From: Limenecus sp048360435
GTDB taxonomy: Bacteria; Cyanobacteriota; Vampirovibrionia; Gastranaerophilales; Gastranaerophilaceae
Reading direction: 5' to 3'
DNA: 64,000 nt
Assembly (NCBI GenBank): GCA_048360435.1
Contig: DBGCOP010000027.1
Coordinates: 394,520-458,519 of the forward strand
The position numbers and the translations under genes are program-made. This document shows positions 60,926 through 64,000 of the stretch, piece by piece (position 1 is the first letter of the stretch; the number at the start of each line of letters is the position of its first letter). A model generated the notes under the pieces. The model did no database searches. It worked only from the letters and a program-made list of their open reading frames with translations, and had not been told where the DNA came from.

Positions 60926-61630
60926 TTAATAACGGTAACCTTGCTGCGGGTTAAATGTAATCGGCTGATCAACAATAATATTTATTGCTGTTCCTGCTGG
61001 TATTGTTGCAGGGTCTCCTTTATCCCATACAGATTTAGCCATACCTAAGCCTGCGCCGACAGCCGTTCCGTATGCTGCGCCTTTACCTACTTTACCACCT
61101 GATAATGGTCCCATTATGACACCTGCAACAGCACCTGCTGCGGCACCTACACCGATATCTTTTGCATATTCTTTAGCCGAGTCCATTTTTGTACCGCCTT
61201 TGATTAATCCTGTACCGTCATCGGTTTGGACTTTTCCTGATATCGGAATCATTTGTCCGTAAGGTGTGACGATGTTTGTAAATTTAACCATAAGCTGTCC
61301 GTTTATGCCGGCTCTGCCTGCTTTTTTTACTTGGATTACGGTACCGTTTATTGTGCTTCCGAGCGGTGCAACAAGTGTATTATTATAATAAAAATTGTTA
61401 GAAAGTCCTACACAAACATTTTGTCCTAAAGCAAGTGTTTCAGAAGAAAGTTCCATTGTTGCAGTAGCAGGAATTGATGCACCTGAAGGGATTACAACAA
61501 CTTTTCCCTGAAGTGGCTGCATTTGGTTGGCATTTGCCGCAGTATATGACTGTTCAAACATTCCTGCTGCTGTTACCATCATTGATGCTAAAAGAAGAGC
61601 AGAAACAAGTTTTTTAGCCTTTTTATTCAT
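60926..61630 (-). CDS. Exported protein with glycine zipper
   Basis: 234 residues from ATG 61630, which has GGAGG at 7 bases; the frame reaches 61669. A signal peptide (KKLVSALLLASMMVTAAG) precedes a beta-rich domain (VPSGASIPATATMELSSETL), and near the C-terminus a glycine-rich hydrophobic region (GAAAGAVAGVIMGPLSGGKV GKG) resembles a glycine zipper. Envelope protein of unknown role between tonB and bamA. Confidence 0.75.
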   Translation of the reverse strand: MNKKAKKLVSALLLASMMVTAAGMFEQSYTAANANQMQPLQGKVVVIPSGASIPATATMELSSETLALGQNVCVGLSNNFYYNNTLVAPLGSTINGTVIQVKKAGRAGINGQLMVKFTNIVTPYGQMIPISGKVQTDDGTGLIKGGTKMDSAKEYAKDIGVGAAAGAVAGVIMGPLSGGKVGKGAAYGTAVGAGLGMAKSVWDKGDPATIPAGTAINIIVDQPITFNPQQGYRY

Positions 61631-61729
61631 TATATATCCTCCATTGTTTAATATCTTCATCACAATCAATAACTTTAACGAGTATTAATATTATATTGTT
61701 CATTTTTAATATGTCAAAGTTTTGTAATA

Positions 61730-63676
61730 TTAATAGAACTCTCCTACACCAAATGTAAATGCTCCTTTTGAGTTACCCGCAGGGACACCTGTGAGAGGAT
61801 AACCCCAATCTATACTTAAAGGTCCTACACCCGGAACATAGACTCTTACACCCACACCGGCTGTAATAGCATGTATTGGTCTGTTGTATATTTCGTTTGT
61901 AATTGTCGAGCCATAAATTTGACCTGCATCCACGAATGCTGCGAGCCTGATGTTGTCAAGAAATTTAGCATCGGTTATTCGATCGATAAAAGGAATAGGT
62001 GTTTGGAATTCAGCTGTACCCATCATAAATCCTGTACCTGTACCGACTCCGCTCATTCTGAAACCTCTAACTGTGTAGGGACCACCTAATCTATATGCCA
62101 TTACTTCAGGCATATCTCCGTGGACTTTTCCACCTGCTCTGAAAGCAAGCTGGAATGAAGATTTTTTCGCAACAGGATAGTATTTTTTAATACTTGCTGT
62201 AAGTTTTCCAAATGTATTGTCAAACCCGTCAAGAGCAATGGATTCGTCCCATCTTGCTGTCGCAAAAACACCGTTTCTTGGATTTGTTACATTATCTCTT
62301 GTATCATAAATTAAGCTGGGTGAGAAAGTAAGGAATAGACCGCCCTGTAATTGTTTTGCACGTTCTGAGATAGGAATGTTGTGTGCGGCATAAAGGCTTG
62401 CAATCTGGTTTCCGTCCCCCTCTTTTACATGTACGTTTTCAAGTCCAATGCCAAAAGCTCCGGTTAAATGCGGGAGATTCTTAAAGGATCTTGAGATTGT
62501 AGATTCTATACCAAATCTTTGTTCAACAGCCAGGGGTATTTGATAGCTGGCAAAATCTCTTCCGAAGGCTTTTACCATCAATGCATTATCTGTACCTTTT
62601 AATCTCGGTTCAAACCAGCTGACTTCGGCTTGTAAATTTGCTCTGTTTAACATGGAACTATCCGCCATAACAATACCTGTACCGGCAAGTACGCTGAGCG
62701 AAACTCTCTGGCCGAGTCCTCTGAAGTTGTTATCTGTGAATCCACCTGTTCCGAATAAACCTGTTGCTGTATCCAGACCTCCACCAATTGACAGAGTCCC
62801 TGTTCTTTGTTCTTCAAGATGTATTGTTACGTCGTAAGTTTCAGGGTTTTCCTTACTTCTTTCTATTGTTCTTTTTACATCCTTGAATGCTTGTGTTCCA
62901 TATAAACGCATTAAATCCTGTTTGATAAGGTTTTCGTTATAGATTGTGCCCGGCTGTGTAAGAACGTTTCTTCTTACTACAAATTCTTTTGTTTTTTGGT
63001 TTCCTTCAATTATAATTGAGCCGATTGTGCCTTCATCAATGTTGATATTTACCATTCCGTCAGGATCATCTGTAATGCTGGTTATTCTTGCCAGAATATA
63101 ACCCTGACTGGCATAATATTCATGAATTTCTTCAATAGCTTCATTTAATTTTACAATATTTTGGGGTTTGTTCATTAATGGAGAAAGTATTTGAAGCAAA
63201 TCACCGGTGGATATTGAATCATTTCCGGTAATTGTAAAATCTGTAATGGGAACATTTTCTTGAACTATAATTTTTAATTTTATATTTTTGTCATCAATTT
63301 TTATTGGGATAGCTTTCATTTTTTCATTGAAATATCCCATTTCATATATTGCTTTCAGGTTTTGCTGTACAGTTTCTACACTGTAAGGGTCACCGGGCTG
63401 CATTTTTATATTTTGCATGATTTCATCTGTATTCACAAGATTGTTTCCTATGACTTCAACAGATTGAATTTTTATATCAGAAGTGGCTTTTTCGGTTTTT
63501 TCTGCCTGAAGATTTTGTGTTCCGTCAGGCTGTAAAGAATCCCACAAACTCTTTTCTTCAGTTTGTTCCGGCGATGTTTCAGAGCTGTTTTTTTCTATTT
63601 TATTTTTATTTTTCCAGGGCCAGAAGCTAAGCATGTCATTTGCAGCAAAAACAGGATATGTTTGCATTAAAAACAC
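61730..63676 (-). CDS. bamA: Outer membrane assembly protein BamA/Omp85
   Basis: 648 residues. After the signal region and a linker, about three POTRA domains (IQSVEVIGNNLVNTDEIMQN, ITDFTITGNDSISTGDLLQI, IIIEGNQKTKEFVVRRNVL) lead into a beta-barrel, with RGF in VRGFRMSGVGTG near 530-540. GTG at 63676 gives a short signal; an in-frame upstream region (to ATT at 63724) would complete a proper signal peptide, so the real start may be unusual. Confidence 0.9.
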   Translation of the reverse strand: MFLMQTYPVFAANDMLSFWPWKNKNKIEKNSSETSPEQTEEKSLWDSLQPDGTQNLQAEKTEKATSDIKIQSVEVIGNNLVNTDEIMQNIKMQPGDPYSVETVQQNLKAIYEMGYFNEKMKAIPIKIDDKNIKLKIIVQENVPITDFTITGNDSISTGDLLQILSPLMNKPQNIVKLNEAIEEIHEYYASQGYILARITSITDDPDGMVNINIDEGTIGSIIIEGNQKTKEFVVRRNVLTQPGTIYNENLIKQDLMRLYGTQAFKDVKRTIERSKENPETYDVTIHLEEQRTGTLSIGGGLDTATGLFGTGGFTDNNFRGLGQRVSLSVLAGTGIVMADSSMLNRANLQAEVSWFEPRLKGTDNALMVKAFGRDFASYQIPLAVEQRFGIESTISRSFKNLPHLTGAFGIGLENVHVKEGDGNQIASLYAAHNIPISERAKQLQGGLFLTFSPSLIYDTRDNVTNPRNGVFATARWDESIALDGFDNTFGKLTASIKKYYPVAKKSSFQLAFRAGGKVHGDMPEVMAYRLGGPYTVRGFRMSGVGTGTGFMMGTAEFQTPIPFIDRITDAKFLDNIRLAAFVDAGQIYGSTITNEIYNRPIHAITAGVGVRVYVPGVGPLSIDWGYPLTGVPAGNSKGAFTFGVGEFY

Positions 63677-63808
63677 ACCGACAGTAATAATTAACCCTGT
63701 TGTTATATTTCTAAGGACTGAAATTTGTTAAATTCCTATCTCAAATACTTCCTAAAAAAATTATAACCTTAAAATAAAAAAGTACAAAATATAAATTTGT
63801 TAATTTTT

Positions 63809-64000
63809 TTAGGACACAATAGGATTAAAAGAAGAGTTATTTTTATTCAAGACAAGACGAGTCATTGAAGTAGCATACTGCTTGTTAAGATTGTTAATTG
63901 CATCTTGAATAAGCTGATACTGTTGTTCAAGCTGAGCGAGGTATTCAGAGAGACCTGCTGATGTAGAATTACCGGAGACAGCATTTTTGAGTTCATTGAG
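63809..64000 (-). CDS. C-terminal part of a helical protein, cut at the window edge
   Basis: The last 63 codons before TAA are seen. The protein ends in a helix with YLAQLEQQYQLIQDAINNLN, then KQYATSMTRLVLNKNNSS. Looks like a coiled coil. The N-terminus lies beyond position 64000, so no function can be assigned. Confidence 0.55.
   Translation of the reverse strand, partial: LNELKNAVSGNSTSAGLSEYLAQLEQQYQLIQDAINNLNKQYATSMTRLVLNKNNSSFNPIVS

Noticed and set aside
1..64000. CRISPR array, rRNA operon, insertion sequence
   Set aside because: No regularly spaced repeats, no rRNA sequence and no transposase frame were seen.

Overview
The window is AT-rich and gene-dense. It reads as a gut bacterium of the non-photosynthetic cyanobacterial relatives (Melainabacteria / Vampirovibrionia, probably Gastranaerophilales). 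This is an inference from the combination of a Gram-negative envelope (BamA/Omp85, TonB-ExbB-ExbD), flagellar genes (fliS, a FliT/FlgN-like chaperone, a Maf-type glycosyltransferase), many TPR proteins, and lineage-style proteins with short N-terminal signatures such as VSFG or NFNPF. No 16S rRNA or taxonomic marker search could be run.

Positions 1-12743 are the right part of an integrated mobile element, probably a prophage, whose left part lies outside the window. Leftward operons carry an early replication and recombination module: a RecA-like ATPase, a RecB-type nuclease, SSB, a DnaD-like initiator, a DnaC-like loader and an orphan adenine methyltransferase, plus many small overlapping genes. 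The right side is a control and immunity region: HTH and ribbon-helix-helix regulators, a membrane-anchored ImmA-like protease with a membrane partner, and a large serine recombinase whose stop codon lies inside the 3' end of tRNA-Val. Embedded at about 7393-8730 is a compact cassette: an HTH gene, a convergent HEPN (Abi-like) RNase gene, and a strongly structured, pseudoknot-capable RNA in front of the HEPN gene, bounded by a 13-bp inverted repeat. This is the most interesting system in the window.

Positions 12865-41681 are core chromosome: uvrB, folP, a Rel (p)ppGpp enzyme, secG, yqeG, a U32 peptidase, rpsU, rlmN, dtd, rimM-trmD, rpiB, kinases, four-gene-family TPR proteins, two paralogous membrane proteins with calcium-type loops, a kinase-like protein, and a methyltransferase-radical SAM pair.

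Positions 41795-55483 hold recG, an adenylate cyclase, a cation efflux protein, the fliT/fliS pair, cobO, 5-formyl-THF cyclo-ligase and lineage-specific proteins. Two of the latter have upstream sequences resembling flagellar sigma-28 promoters.

Positions 55483-64000 are an envelope cluster read leftward: BamA/Omp85, a glycine-zipper exported protein, TonB, ExbB, two ExbD proteins and a large TPR protein, with a partial gene running off the right edge.
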